A stretch of DNA of 64,000 bases, from positions 434,001 to 498,000 of the forward strand of contig NZ_JALDAY010000006.1 of assembly GCF_022698165.1 (NCBI RefSeq), given 5' to 3'. The stretch is from Streptomyces cylindrosporus (GTDB lineage Bacteria > Actinomycetota > Actinomycetes > Streptomycetales > Streptomycetaceae). Below, piece by piece: positions 23,795-31,375 of this stretch (positions within the stretch are counted from its first letter, which is position 1; each line of letters starts with the position of its first letter). The translations under genes and the position numbers were made by a program. Below the pieces are notes generated by a model, which saw only the letters and a program-made list of their open reading frames with translations, was not told the origin of the DNA and ran no database searches.

Positions 23795-24541
23795 TCAGGT
23801 CTCCGCGTCGGCGCTCCCCAGCCAGTAGCCGAAGCCCCGGCGGGTCTGGATCAGCGGGGGATCGTCCCGGTCCACCTTGCGGCGCAGCCGGGAGACGAGC
23901 TGCTCGATGGCGTTGTCGCCGCGGAAGTCGCCCCAGACGTAGCGGCCGATCTGCTCCTTCGACAGCACCCGGTGGGCGTTGACGAGGAGGTGGCGCAGCA
24001 GCCGGTACTCGGCGGGGGTGAGTTCCAGCGCCCGCGTCCCGCGCCTGGCCTGACATCGGGCGTCGTCCAGGGCGAGGTCGCCGTAGGCGAGCGCGTCCCT
24101 GCGCGGGCCGGGGTTCGGGCCGCGCAGCAGGACCTGCATCCTGGCGAGCACCTCCGCCACCCGGAACGGCTTGGTGACGTAGTCCTTCTCCCCCAGGCCC
24201 AGTTCGGGCAGCAGCCGGTCCAGGGAGTCGAAGGCGGTCAGGAAGAGCACCGGCGGACGGTGGGCGGCGGGCGGTCGCCGGCCCCGGCCCAGGGACGCAA
24301 CGTCCGGCAGCGTCGCGTCGAGGACGACGAGGTCGTAGCGCTGCCGCACGGCCCGCGCCATGGCCTCGGTGCCGGTGTCGACCTGGCTGACCCGGTAGCC
24401 CGCCAACTCCAGGGTGGTCGACAGCAGTTCGGCCAGTTCCGGTTCACCCGCGACGACCAGCACATGCTGCCCCGCTCCGCGGGCGAGGGCCGGGCGCTCA
24501 CTGACGGTGCCGTTCGGCGACGAGGGAGGCATGTCGGTCAC
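23795..24541 (-). CDS. Atypical OmpR-family response regulator, orphan
   Basis: A 248-residue protein with a receiver domain (about 25-145) and an OmpR-type winged helix (about 155-240; LTPAEYRLLRHLLVNAHRVL and QLVSRLRRKVDRDDPPLIQT then RRGFGYWLG). The acceptor Asp in VVLDATLPD and the Lys in YVTKPF are present. The acidic pair that holds Mg2+ is lost: the first strand reads HVLVVAGEPEL where VDDE is usual. No sensor kinase lies adjacent. It may be regulated without phosphorylation. Start GTG 24541, with ATG 24532 possible. Its promoter region carries the 17-bp MarR-site motif. Confidence 0.87.
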   Translation of the reverse strand: MTDMPPSSPNGTVSERPALARGAGQHVLVVAGEPELAELLSTTLELAGYRVSQVDTGTEAMARAVRQRYDLVVLDATLPDVASLGRGRRPPAAHRPPVLFLTAFDSLDRLLPELGLGEKDYVTKPFRVAEVLARMQVLLRGPNPGPRRDALAYGDLALDDARCQARRGTRALELTPAEYRLLRHLLVNAHRVLSKEQIGRYVWGDFRGDNAIEQLVSRLRRKVDRDDPPLIQTRRGFGYWLGSADAET

Positions 24542-24554
24542 CTTACCGTTCTGC

Positions 24555-24625
24555 TTGCCTAACTCAAGTAAATCAATCCATTGCTTGACTCAAGTAATCT
24601 AACTATGCTTGCCTTACGCAAGCAA
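24555..24625. promoter_or_regulatory. Three copies of a 17-bp MarR-type operator between divergent genes
   Basis: Copies are TTGCCTAACTCAAGTAA (24555-24571), TTGCTTGACTCAAGTAA (24581-24597) and TTGCCTTACGCAAGCAA (24609-24625), spaced 26 and 28 bp. The same motif occurs at the marR promoter (19939-19955). Consensus: TTGCNTNACKCAAGYAA. A plausible plus-strand promoter, TTGCTT (24581) with a 17-bp spacer to TATGCT (24604), is overlapped by copies two and three, so binding would repress the esterase gene, and copy one lies near the response-regulator start. Confidence 0.68.
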
Positions 24626-24743
24626 CCCTTCCTGCTCGGTTGTCCAGCCGCCCGCTCCCCCGGCCGAGCGACGTGCGGCGTTTCCCGCGTCCGGCCGCGC
24701 CCTTCGGCACCGGACGGACACCTCCGAGACGGAAGAGCAGGAC

Positions 24744-25679
24744 ATGGCCATGAAGAACTCTGTACGGGCCGGGCTGGCCGGGGCCCTCGCCTTCGGGGTG
24801 CTGGGCACCGCGGTCGGCATCGCGCACCACGACGACTCGGACGGGCCCGCGCCGAAGGGCCCGTATGTCGCGCTGGGCGACTCGTACACGGCCGGCCCGG
24901 AGATCCCCGACCAGAGCGGCAGTCCCGCCGGCTGCGACCGCTCCGACCGCAACTACCCCTCGCTGGTCGCCCGCCGACTCGGCCTGAAGTCCGCCGACTT
25001 CCGCGATGTGAGCTGCAGCGGCGCGACCATCGGCAACCTGACCGGCGTCCAGGGCACCGACGACGGCGCCAACCCCGCCCAGCTCTCGGCCCTGTCCGGC
25101 AAGACACGCCTGGTCACCCTCGGGATCGGCGGGAACGACATCGGGTTCAGCTCGATGATCAAGCAGTGCGTGCAGCAGGGGGTGATCTACTACGCGCTCG
25201 GCGGGGGCGAACGGGCCGACGGCGACGACGCGCCGTGCCGTGAGCGGTACGTGTCCGGGGGCACCGACGAGGTCCAGGAGAAGATCCGGGCGGCGGACGA
25301 ACAGCTCACCCTGGCGCTCGGCGAGGTCCGGCAGCGGGCGCCGCAGGCGCGGGTGTACGTCGTCGGCTACCCGGCGATCCTGCCCGCCGAGAGCTCCGGC
25401 TGCGGGCGCGCGATGGGGCTGGCGCCCGGCGACGTCTCGTATCTGCACGAGAAGGAGCAGCAGCTCAACGCGATGCTGCGCGCTCGGGCCAAGGCCGCGG
25501 GGGTCCGCTACGTCGACACGTACACGCCCTCCGTGGGACGCGACGCCTGCTCGGCGCAGGGCGAGCGCTGGATCGAGCCGCTCGTCCCCCGCGCCGCCGC
25601 CGCGTCCGTCCACCCCAACGAGCGCGGCGAGCGGGGCATGGCCGACGCGGTCCTGGAGGCGCTCGGCACGGCCGGCTGA
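24744..25679 (+). CDS. Secreted GDSL-family (SGNH) esterase/lipase
   Basis: A 311-residue SGNH hydrolase with an N-terminal signal segment (MAMKNSVRAGLAGALAFGVL). Catalytic blocks are YVALGDSYTAG (Ser, near residue 48), the block I Gly at CSGATIGN, TLGIGGNDIGF (Asn, near 130) and ASVHPNERGE (His, with the Asp three residues before replaced here in AAAASVHP, as varies in the family). Six or more cysteines suggest disulfides, as in Streptomyces extracellular lipases. It cleaves acyl esters outside the cell. The ATG at 24744 follows GGAAGAGCAGG. Likely under the MarR-type operators just upstream. Confidence 0.92.
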   Translation: MAMKNSVRAGLAGALAFGVLGTAVGIAHHDDSDGPAPKGPYVALGDSYTAGPEIPDQSGSPAGCDRSDRNYPSLVARRLGLKSADFRDVSCSGATIGNLTGVQGTDDGANPAQLSALSGKTRLVTLGIGGNDIGFSSMIKQCVQQGVIYYALGGGERADGDDAPCRERYVSGGTDEVQEKIRAADEQLTLALGEVRQRAPQARVYVVGYPAILPAESSGCGRAMGLAPGDVSYLHEKEQQLNAMLRARAKAAGVRYVDTYTPSVGRDACSAQGERWIEPLVPRAAAASVHPNERGERGMADAVLEALGTAG

Positions 25680-25701
25680 AGGTCGGCCGCGCCCCACGGG
25701 C

Positions 25702-26352
25702 TCACCGACCCGGCGTCACCGGCGCCAGCCACAGGCCGATGATCGCGTCGGCGAGCCCGGTGGCCGCGTCGTCCCAGTTCGAGCGGGAGGTCGGGCGGCC
25801 CTCGGCGAGGGCCCGCTCCCGTTCGGCGGGCATGTGCACGATGAGGTGGCGGGCCATCTCGCCGCGCTCCGCGCGGACCTCGGGGGGCAGGTCGGGCAGA
25901 CAGCGGTTCAGCCCGTCGATGCACTGCCGCAGGGACGGGGAGGCGAGGGACTCCTCCATCATGATCTGGTGCAGCGCCGGGTCGGTGGTCACCTGGGCGC
26001 AGAACCGCGCGAACCAGGTGGGCCCGCCGAGCCGGCCGAGGTGCTCGGGCATGGGACGCACCAGGCAGTCCGCCCAGTCGCGTACGCCGGGCGAGTCGCC
26101 GATCCCGGCCAGCAGCCGGGCGCGGATCTCCTCGATGCGGACGGTGTGCTTGCGGACGATGGCACGGACCAGGTCCGCCTTGGTGCCGAAGTGGTAGCCG
26201 ACCGCGGTGTTGTTGCCCTGTCCGGCGGCCTCGCTGACCTGGCGGTTGGAGACCGCGTTCACACCGCGCTCGGCGAACAGCCGCTCGGCCGCGGTCAGGA
26301 TCAGCTCCCGGGTCGCGCTGACCTGTTCCGCCCGTACCGTCCTGCCGGTCAT
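25702..26352 (-). CDS. TetR-family regulator of the P450/MFS genes
   Basis: A 216-residue TetR-type repressor. The DNA-binding N-terminus reads RELILTAAERLFAERGVNAV and GYHFGTKADLVRAIV; the rest is the helical ligand domain. The start is ATG 26352, or GTG 26358, which overlaps the P450 stop (GTGA). It is co-transcribed behind the P450 gene. A perfect TAAGTCA-N6-TGACTTA palindrome between the P450 and the divergent MFS exporter is the natural binding site, so it should control both directions, including its own gene. Confidence 0.9.
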   Translation of the reverse strand: MTGRTVRAEQVSATRELILTAAERLFAERGVNAVSNRQVSEAAGQGNNTAVGYHFGTKADLVRAIVRKHTVRIEEIRARLLAGIGDSPGVRDWADCLVRPMPEHLGRLGGPTWFARFCAQVTTDPALHQIMMEESLASPSLRQCIDGLNRCLPDLPPEVRAERGEMARHLIVHMPAERERALAEGRPTSRSNWDDAATGLADAIIGLWLAPVTPGR

Positions 26353-26354
26353 CC

Positions 26355-27575
26355 TCACCACCGCACCGGGACTTCGCTCAGCCCTCCGACGGCCAGCCCC
26401 TCGAGCCGTCGCAGGTCCGCCGCCGGTGCGGCGAGTTCCAGCGACGGAAGCCTACGCAACAGCACGTGCAGGACGGTCTGCAGCTCCGCGCGGGCGAGCG
26501 CCTGGCCCAGACAGGAGTGGGGTCCGGTGCCGAAGGCGAGGTGAGGGTTGGGGCTGCGGTCGAGGACCATCTCGCCGGGCGTGTCGAAGACCGTCGCGTC
26601 CCGGTTGGCGGCCGCCGTGCAGCAGATCACGGTCGTGCCGGACGGCAGCACATGGCCGGCGATCTCGGCCTCCTCGTCGAGGTAGCGCGGTACGCCGACG
26701 CCGGGGTCGGCGTCGAAGCGCAGCGCCTCCTCGACCGCGGAGTGCACCAGTGAGCGGTCGTCGAGGAGGCGCTCCCAGCGTCGGCGGTCAGCGAGGAGCA
26801 GGGCCACGGTCTTGCCGATGACGTTGGTGGTGGTCTCGTGGCCGGCGACCAGCAGGGCCTGGCCGGTGAAGACCAGTTCCCGTTCGGACATGGGCTCGCG
26901 GTCGGGGTCCCACTCGATGACGAGGTCGCTGAGCAGGTCGGCGCTCGGGGTCTCGCGCTTGGTGTAGACGAGCGCGGCCATGTAGTCGACGAAGTCGTCC
27001 TGGGCCTGCTCGATCTCGTCCTGGCCGTAGCGGTTGAGATTGAGCAGGACGTCGGACCAGTACGCGAAGCGGTCGTGGTCGGCGGCCGGGACGCCCAGGA
27101 GGTCGCAGATCACCCACACGGGCAGCGGGTAGGCGAGATGGGTGCGCAGGTCCGCCGGACGGCCGTGCGCCACCATGTCGTCGACGAGCTTCTCGGCCAT
27201 CGCCTCGATGCCCGGTCGCAGCGTGGCGATGCGCTCGGCGGTGAACCATCTGCCGACGGCCTGCCGCCAGCGCCGGTGCGTCTCGCCACGCGCCGGGATG
27301 GCCATCGCCATGTCGCTGCCGAACACCCCGCCCGACTCCTCGTCCGAGATCCGGGCCGCGTCCCGGGCCCGCAGCACATTGGTGAAGCGGGGGTCGGCCA
27401 GCACCTGCCGGACGTCCTCGTGCCGGGTCAGCAGCGTCGCCTCGTCCCCGCTGGGCAGCGTGACGCGGGCGAACGGGCACCGCTCGTGCAGCACGTCCCA
27501 CTCGCCGGGCGCCGCCAGCGCCGTACTGCCGTGCAACGGATACCTCAGGGGCTCTCGGTCCTGGCTCGGGCACAT
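26355..27575 (-). CDS. Cytochrome P450
   Basis: A 406-residue soluble P450. The I-helix motif LLVAGHETTTN lies near residue 247, the ExxR in AVEEALRFDADPGVGVPRY near 286, and the haem loop LAFGTGPHSCLGQALARAEL near 350 with the axial Cys. The N-terminal YPLHG...P..W..L...CPFARV.LPSG layout is that of actinomycete P450s acting on natural products or xenobiotics. No ferredoxin is encoded beside it; it could use the partner pair from the other P450 operon. Followed by, and overlapping, the TetR gene; divergent from an MFS exporter. Confidence 0.94.
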   Translation of the reverse strand: MCPSQDREPLRYPLHGSTALAAPGEWDVLHERCPFARVTLPSGDEATLLTRHEDVRQVLADPRFTNVLRARDAARISDEESGGVFGSDMAMAIPARGETHRRWRQAVGRWFTAERIATLRPGIEAMAEKLVDDMVAHGRPADLRTHLAYPLPVWVICDLLGVPAADHDRFAYWSDVLLNLNRYGQDEIEQAQDDFVDYMAALVYTKRETPSADLLSDLVIEWDPDREPMSERELVFTGQALLVAGHETTTNVIGKTVALLLADRRRWERLLDDRSLVHSAVEEALRFDADPGVGVPRYLDEEAEIAGHVLPSGTTVICCTAAANRDATVFDTPGEMVLDRSPNPHLAFGTGPHSCLGQALARAELQTVLHVLLRRLPSLELAAPAADLRRLEGLAVGGLSEVPVRW

Positions 27576-27631
27576 ACGCGCTCCTTGGATCCGGCGGTCG
27601 CTGCACGATCAGGCAAACCGAGCCCTTAAGG

Positions 27632-27651
27632 TAAGTCAAGCGCCTGACTTA
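27632..27651. promoter_or_regulatory. TetR operator: TAAGTCA-N6-TGACTTA
   Basis: A perfect 7-6-7 inverted repeat, 57 bases before the P450 start and 84 before the MFS start. Its size and symmetry suit a TetR dimer, and a tetR gene lies in the leftward operon. TTGACT inside the right arm could double as a -35 element of the leftward promoter. Confidence 0.75.
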
Positions 27652-27734
27652 AAGCCGGCGAAGTTTCCCGGCTCCCCGCACGTCCCCGCGCACTCACATT
27701 CCCGACGGATCCACGTCCCCATGGAGGACCCTTC

Positions 27735-29216
27735 ATGTCCGACGCTCTTCCCAGACCTGCGGACGCGGGTGATGCGGCCGCTCCGCGGTCGAACGCCGTG
27801 GTGGCGGTGCTGGCCTTCGCCGGCATCGTCGTCTCGCTGATGCAGACCCTGGTCATCCCGATCGTTCCGGAGCTGCCGAAGCTCCTGGACGCTCCCGCTT
27901 CGGACACCGCCTGGGCCGTGACCGCGACACTGCTGGCGGCGGCGGTGGCGACGCCGGTGGTGGGACGGCTCGGCGACATGTTCGGCAAGCGCCGGATGCT
28001 CCTGGTCAGCGTCGTGCTCCTGGTGACCGGCTCGGTGGTGTGCGCGCTCAGCGAGTCGCTGGTGCCGATGATCGTCGGACGGGCGGTGCAGGGGCTCGCC
28101 TCCGGCGTGGTGCCGCTGGGCATCAGCATCATGCGGGACGAACTGCCGGCCGAGCGGCTGGCCGGGTCGACCGCGCTGATGAGCGCCTCGCTGGGCGTCG
28201 GCGGCGCGCTGGGGCTGCCGACGGCCGCACTGATCGCGGACCACTTCGACTGGCACGTGCTGTTCTGGAGCTCGGCCGGCATGGGCGCGGTGGCGCTCGT
28301 GCTCGTCGTGCTGTTCGTGCCGGAGTCCCGGGTGCGTTCGGGCGGCCGCTTCGACGTGGTCGGCGGTGTCGGCATGGCCGCGGGGCTGGTGTCGCTGCTG
28401 CTGGCGATCTCCAAGGGCGCCGACTGGGGCTGGACCAGCGGCACCACCCTCGGTCTGTTCGCCGCGGCGGTCGTGGTGCTGCTCGCGTGGGGCTTCTTCG
28501 AACTGCGCACCTCCGAGCCGCTGGTGGACCTGCGCGCCACGGCCCGCCGTCAGGTGCTGGTGACCAACCTGGCGTCGATCGCGATCGGCTTCTCGATGTT
28601 CGCGATGTCGCTCGTGCTGCCCCAGCTGCTGCAACTGCCCACCCAGACCGGCTACGGCCTGGGCAGGTCGCTGCTGACCGCCGGCCTGGTGATGGCACCC
28701 TCGGGTCTGGTGATGATGGCGTTCGCGCCGGTCTCCGCGGCCGTCTCCAAGGCCAAGGGTCCGAAGGTGACGCTGATGATCGGCGCCCTGATCGTTGCCT
28801 CCGGCTACGGCCTGAACATCGTGCTGATGTCCGAGGTCTGGCACCTGGTGGTGGTCTCCTGCGTGATCGGCGCCGGCATCGGCTTCACGTACGGCGCCAT
28901 GCCCGCGCTGATCATGGGTGCGGTCGACCCGTCGGAGACCGCGGCCGCCAACAGCCTCAACACGCTGATGCGGTCGATCGGTACGTCGTGCGCCAGCGCC
29001 GTCGCCGGTGTCGTCCTGTCGCAGATGACGATCAGCCTGGGCGGCTACGCGCTGCCGTCGGAGGACGGCTTCAAGGTCGTCATGGGCCTGGGTGCGGGTG
29101 CGGCCCTGCTGGCCTTCGTCGTGGCGTCGTTCATCCCGCGCCGCCGTCCCGTGACCGGGGCCCCGACGGCTCCGGCGGTCGCCGAGCCGGCGGCCGACGC
29201 CTCCAAGGTGGGCTGA
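27735..29216 (+). CDS. MFS drug-type exporter (DHA2, 14-helix)
   Basis: A 493-residue multidrug-type transporter with fourteen predicted membrane helices. Family marks are the loop GRLGDMFGKRRMLL between helices 2 and 3, IVGRAVQGLASGVVPLGISI in helix 4-5 and GVGGALGLPTAALIADHFDW (antiporter motif C region). It would expel a hydrophobic compound using the proton gradient. GGAGG lies 8 bases before the ATG. It is divergent from the P450-tetR operon across the TetR palindrome, so substrate oxidation and efflux may be induced together. Confidence 0.93.
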   Translation: MSDALPRPADAGDAAAPRSNAVVAVLAFAGIVVSLMQTLVIPIVPELPKLLDAPASDTAWAVTATLLAAAVATPVVGRLGDMFGKRRMLLVSVVLLVTGSVVCALSESLVPMIVGRAVQGLASGVVPLGISIMRDELPAERLAGSTALMSASLGVGGALGLPTAALIADHFDWHVLFWSSAGMGAVALVLVVLFVPESRVRSGGRFDVVGGVGMAAGLVSLLLAISKGADWGWTSGTTLGLFAAAVVVLLAWGFFELRTSEPLVDLRATARRQVLVTNLASIAIGFSMFAMSLVLPQLLQLPTQTGYGLGRSLLTAGLVMAPSGLVMMAFAPVSAAVSKAKGPKVTLMIGALIVASGYGLNIVLMSEVWHLVVVSCVIGAGIGFTYGAMPALIMGAVDPSETAAANSLNTLMRSIGTSCASAVAGVVLSQMTISLGGYALPSEDGFKVVMGLGAGAALLAFVVASFIPRRRPVTGAPTAPAVAEPAADASKVG

Positions 29217-29230
29217 GCCCGCTGCCCGGC

Positions 29231-29261
29231 GAGGGCCGCCGGCCGACGGTCGGCGGCCCTC
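29231..29261. terminator. Bidirectional terminator hairpin
   Basis: Perfect 11-bp stem GAGGGCCGCCG / CGGCGGCCCTC with a 9-base loop, between the stops of two convergent genes; its right end overlaps the stop codon of the small membrane protein gene. It can serve both strands. Confidence 0.78.
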
Positions 29262-29442
29262 AGGCCGGCTGCTTGCGGGTCCGCAGCAGGCTGACGCCCG
29301 CCCCGAGCGATACGACTCCCATGCCGACGCAGGTCAGGACGCCCTGGGCGCCGTCGACGACGAACGGGGCGAGCGCGGCGACGACCAGGTTGAACAGGAA
29401 GAGGAACCAGAGCACGGGTCGCGACGCCAGCAGGGACTGCAT
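29260..29442 (-). CDS. 60-residue two-helix membrane protein
   Basis: MQSLLASRPVLWFLFLFNLV leads into AALAPFV, then a short loop (VDGAQG) and a second helix VLTCVGMGVVSLGAGVSLL, ending in a basic tail RTRKQPA. The start ATG at 29442 is supported by GGAAGGA 7 bases upstream. I do not recognise the family; small two-helix proteins of this sort are common in Streptomyces. Its stop lies in the terminator hairpin shared with the MFS gene. Confidence 0.68.
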   Translation of the reverse strand: MQSLLASRPVLWFLFLFNLVVAALAPFVVDGAQGVLTCVGMGVVSLGAGVSLLRTRKQPA

Positions 29443-29712
29443 GGGTTTTCCTTCCGGGAGGGGTGGGCTGTTCGTGTACCGACAACCCTGCCGGGGCGGG
29501 AGGGGCGGCTCGATGGAGTGCGCTCCCGAACCCATGGTGTAGCCCGCTTCACCACCGTCCGGGCCGTGCCCCTCGTGCTCGGGGATGACGGATGCGCGGG
29601 CCCGTACTGCGTTCTCAGTAGCGGCGATTGTCGGCAGCCGCACGACGACGTGACGGGCCCGTGCCGCGAGTCTGAGGAGGTACCCGAGACCAGATGGGGA
29701 GACCTCCGTTCC
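29443..29712. other. Intergenic stretch without a recognisable gene
   Basis: Upstream of the small membrane protein and of the MMPL relic. Several frames stay open because of GC content, but none has a start with a ribosome site or a family pattern that I can support. Confidence 0.4.
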
Positions 29713-30038
29713 ATGGCCGCATTCCTGTGCCGACCGGTCGGCGTGGGCACCGGCGCGGTGACCGCGCCTGCCGCCGGGGACTGGACCTCGACCAAGCCCG
29801 GCATCGAGGCGCAGAAGGCGTTCGACGTGCTGGAGCAGCGGCTGCCCGGCACGAAGGGCGACGAGGCGAGCGCCCGGGCGGGACGGCGGTCCTCGCCCTG
29901 CTCGGCAAGGCCGCCTGCCGGCTGTCGCGGTCGCTGGACGGGGTGCTGCCGGTGATCGGGGGCGAGGGGCTGACCCACCGGGCCCTGGCCGCCCCGGCTT
30001 CCGCCGAGCCGGACGCGCGGGAGGCCGCCCGTCTCTGA
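29713..30038 (+). pseudogene. MMPL-family transporter relic (N- and C-terminal ends only)
   Basis: From ATG 29713 the frame reads VGVGTGAVTAPAAGDWTSTK, then PGIEAQKAFDVLEQRLPGTK, the start of the first extracellular domain of MMPL (RND-like) lipid or drug exporters. Around 29880 it breaks, and another frame gives GTAVLALLGKAACRLSRSLD then GVLPVIGGEGLTHRAL, the conserved C-terminal tail (P..L.LLG..A..LPR.LD..LP...EGE.L). Some 600 or more codons in between are absent. A strong hairpin follows the stop, as after a real gene, so a whole gene seems to have collapsed by internal deletion. Confidence 0.78.
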
Positions 30039-30058
30039 CCTTCGCCCCATCCCCCCGG

Positions 30059-30094
30059 GAGGGTCGCCCGTGTCGCCGGACACGGGCGACCCTC
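30059..30094 (+). terminator. Very strong hairpin terminator after the MMPL relic
   Basis: Perfect 16-bp stem (GAGGGTCGCCCGTGTC and its complement) closed by a GCCG loop, 20 bases after the relic's stop codon. It would isolate the following two-component operon from upstream transcription. Confidence 0.82.
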
Positions 30095-30156
30095 GCCCGC
30101 CGTTCCCGGTGGGCATCGCCCACCATGGCCCCAGGAACCACGACCGGAGTTACGCC

Positions 30157-31344
30157 ATGAGCATCCCCTGGCAGCGCTACGCGGACGACCACGTCCGCAC
30201 CGTCGACACGATGACGGCCGCGCTCCTGTTCGCGGCCTTCCTCTTCGGCAGCGAGGTCCAGGTGCCCGGCGCCCACCGCGACGACTCGGTGCTGCCGACC
30301 ATCGCGCTGGCGGCCGCCTCCTGCACGGCACTGTTCTGGCAGCGCAGCCACCCCCGGACCGTCGTCACGGTGACCGCGCTCGCCGCGGCCTGCGCCGGCG
30401 CGCTGGGCCATCTGCTCACCCCGCTGCTGCTGGGCCCGGTCATGCTCGCCCTGTTCCGGCTCGCCATCGACACCGACCGCAGGACCACAAGGCTCTTCTT
30501 CTTCGCCACCCTCTTCGCCGTGGTGATCCCGGCCTTCGCGGTCGACCCCAACGACCATCCCTGGCCCCTGAAGACGCTCGGCCCGGCCGCCTGGCTGGTG
30601 CTGCCGGTCGCCACCGGGAGCACGGTGCGCATGAAGGAGGCCTATCTGGAGGCCGTCCAGGCCCGCGCGGAGTACGCCGAGCGCAGCAGGGAGGACGAGG
30701 CCCGGCACCGGGTCGCCGAGGAACGCATGCGCATTGCCCGCGAACTGCACGACGTCGTCGCCCACCACCTGGCCCTGGCCAACGCCCAGGCCGGCACGGC
30801 CGCCCATCTCGCCCGCACCCATCCCGAGCAGGTCCAGAGGATCCTCACCGATCTCGCCGGTACGACGTCCTCGGCGCTGCGCGAGATGAAGTCGACCGTG
30901 GCCGTGCTGCGCCAGGGAGACGACCCGGACGCGCCGCTGGCACCGAGCCCGGGGCTGGCCCAGCTCGCCGACCTGACGGACGCGTTCGGCGGCACCGGCC
31001 TGACCGTCCGGGTGGGCACGGAGGGGTCGCCCCGGCCGCTGACACCCGGCGTGGACCTGACGGCGTACCGCATCGTGCAGGAGGCGCTGACCAACGTCGC
31101 CAAGCATGCCGCGGCGAAGGACGTGTGCGTCCATCTCCACTACGGCGACGACCAGTTGACGATCACCGTCACCGACGACGGCACCTCCGTCGCGCCCGCC
31201 GAACCCGCCCCGGGCCACGGTTTCGGACTGATCGGCATGCGTGAGCGCGCCCGGTCCGTCGGCGGCGCCCTGCAGGCCGGTCACCGGCCGACGGGCGGCT
31301 TCGAGGTGACCACCCGGCTGCCCCTGTACCCGATCGCTCCGTGA
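30157..31344 (+). CDS. Sensor histidine kinase, NarL/DesK-like (HisKA_3)
   Basis: A 395-residue membrane sensor. Five or six hydrophobic segments occupy residues 15-155, with little extracellular sequence. A coiled region (MKEAYLEAVQARAEYAERSR) leads to the dimerisation block RIARELHDVVAHHLALANAQ, whose His is the phosphorylation site. The ATPase domain has YRIVQEALTNVAKHA (N-box) and GHGFGLIGMRERA (G-box). It phosphorylates the response regulator encoded 31 bases downstream. ATG 30157 has CGGAG 8 bases upstream. The signal is unknown; short loops suggest membrane stress sensing. Confidence 0.92.
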   Translation: MSIPWQRYADDHVRTVDTMTAALLFAAFLFGSEVQVPGAHRDDSVLPTIALAAASCTALFWQRSHPRTVVTVTALAAACAGALGHLLTPLLLGPVMLALFRLAIDTDRRTTRLFFFATLFAVVIPAFAVDPNDHPWPLKTLGPAAWLVLPVATGSTVRMKEAYLEAVQARAEYAERSREDEARHRVAEERMRIARELHDVVAHHLALANAQAGTAAHLARTHPEQVQRILTDLAGTTSSALREMKSTVAVLRQGDDPDAPLAPSPGLAQLADLTDAFGGTGLTVRVGTEGSPRPLTPGVDLTAYRIVQEALTNVAKHAAAKDVCVHLHYGDDQLTITVTDDGTSVAPAEPAPGHGFGLIGMRERARSVGGALQAGHRPTGGFEVTTRLPLYPIAP

Positions 31345-31375
31345 CACGAGGAACGCGAGCCATGAGACGACAAGA

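Noticed and set aside
23627..24562. A 311-residue plus-strand gene
   Set aside because: It is antisense to the response regulator and has no family match or ribosome site.
20019..27575. Part of a secondary-metabolite gene cluster
   Set aside because: There are two P450s, an SDR and an exporter but no polyketide, peptide or terpene core enzyme, and the units have separate regulators and terminators.
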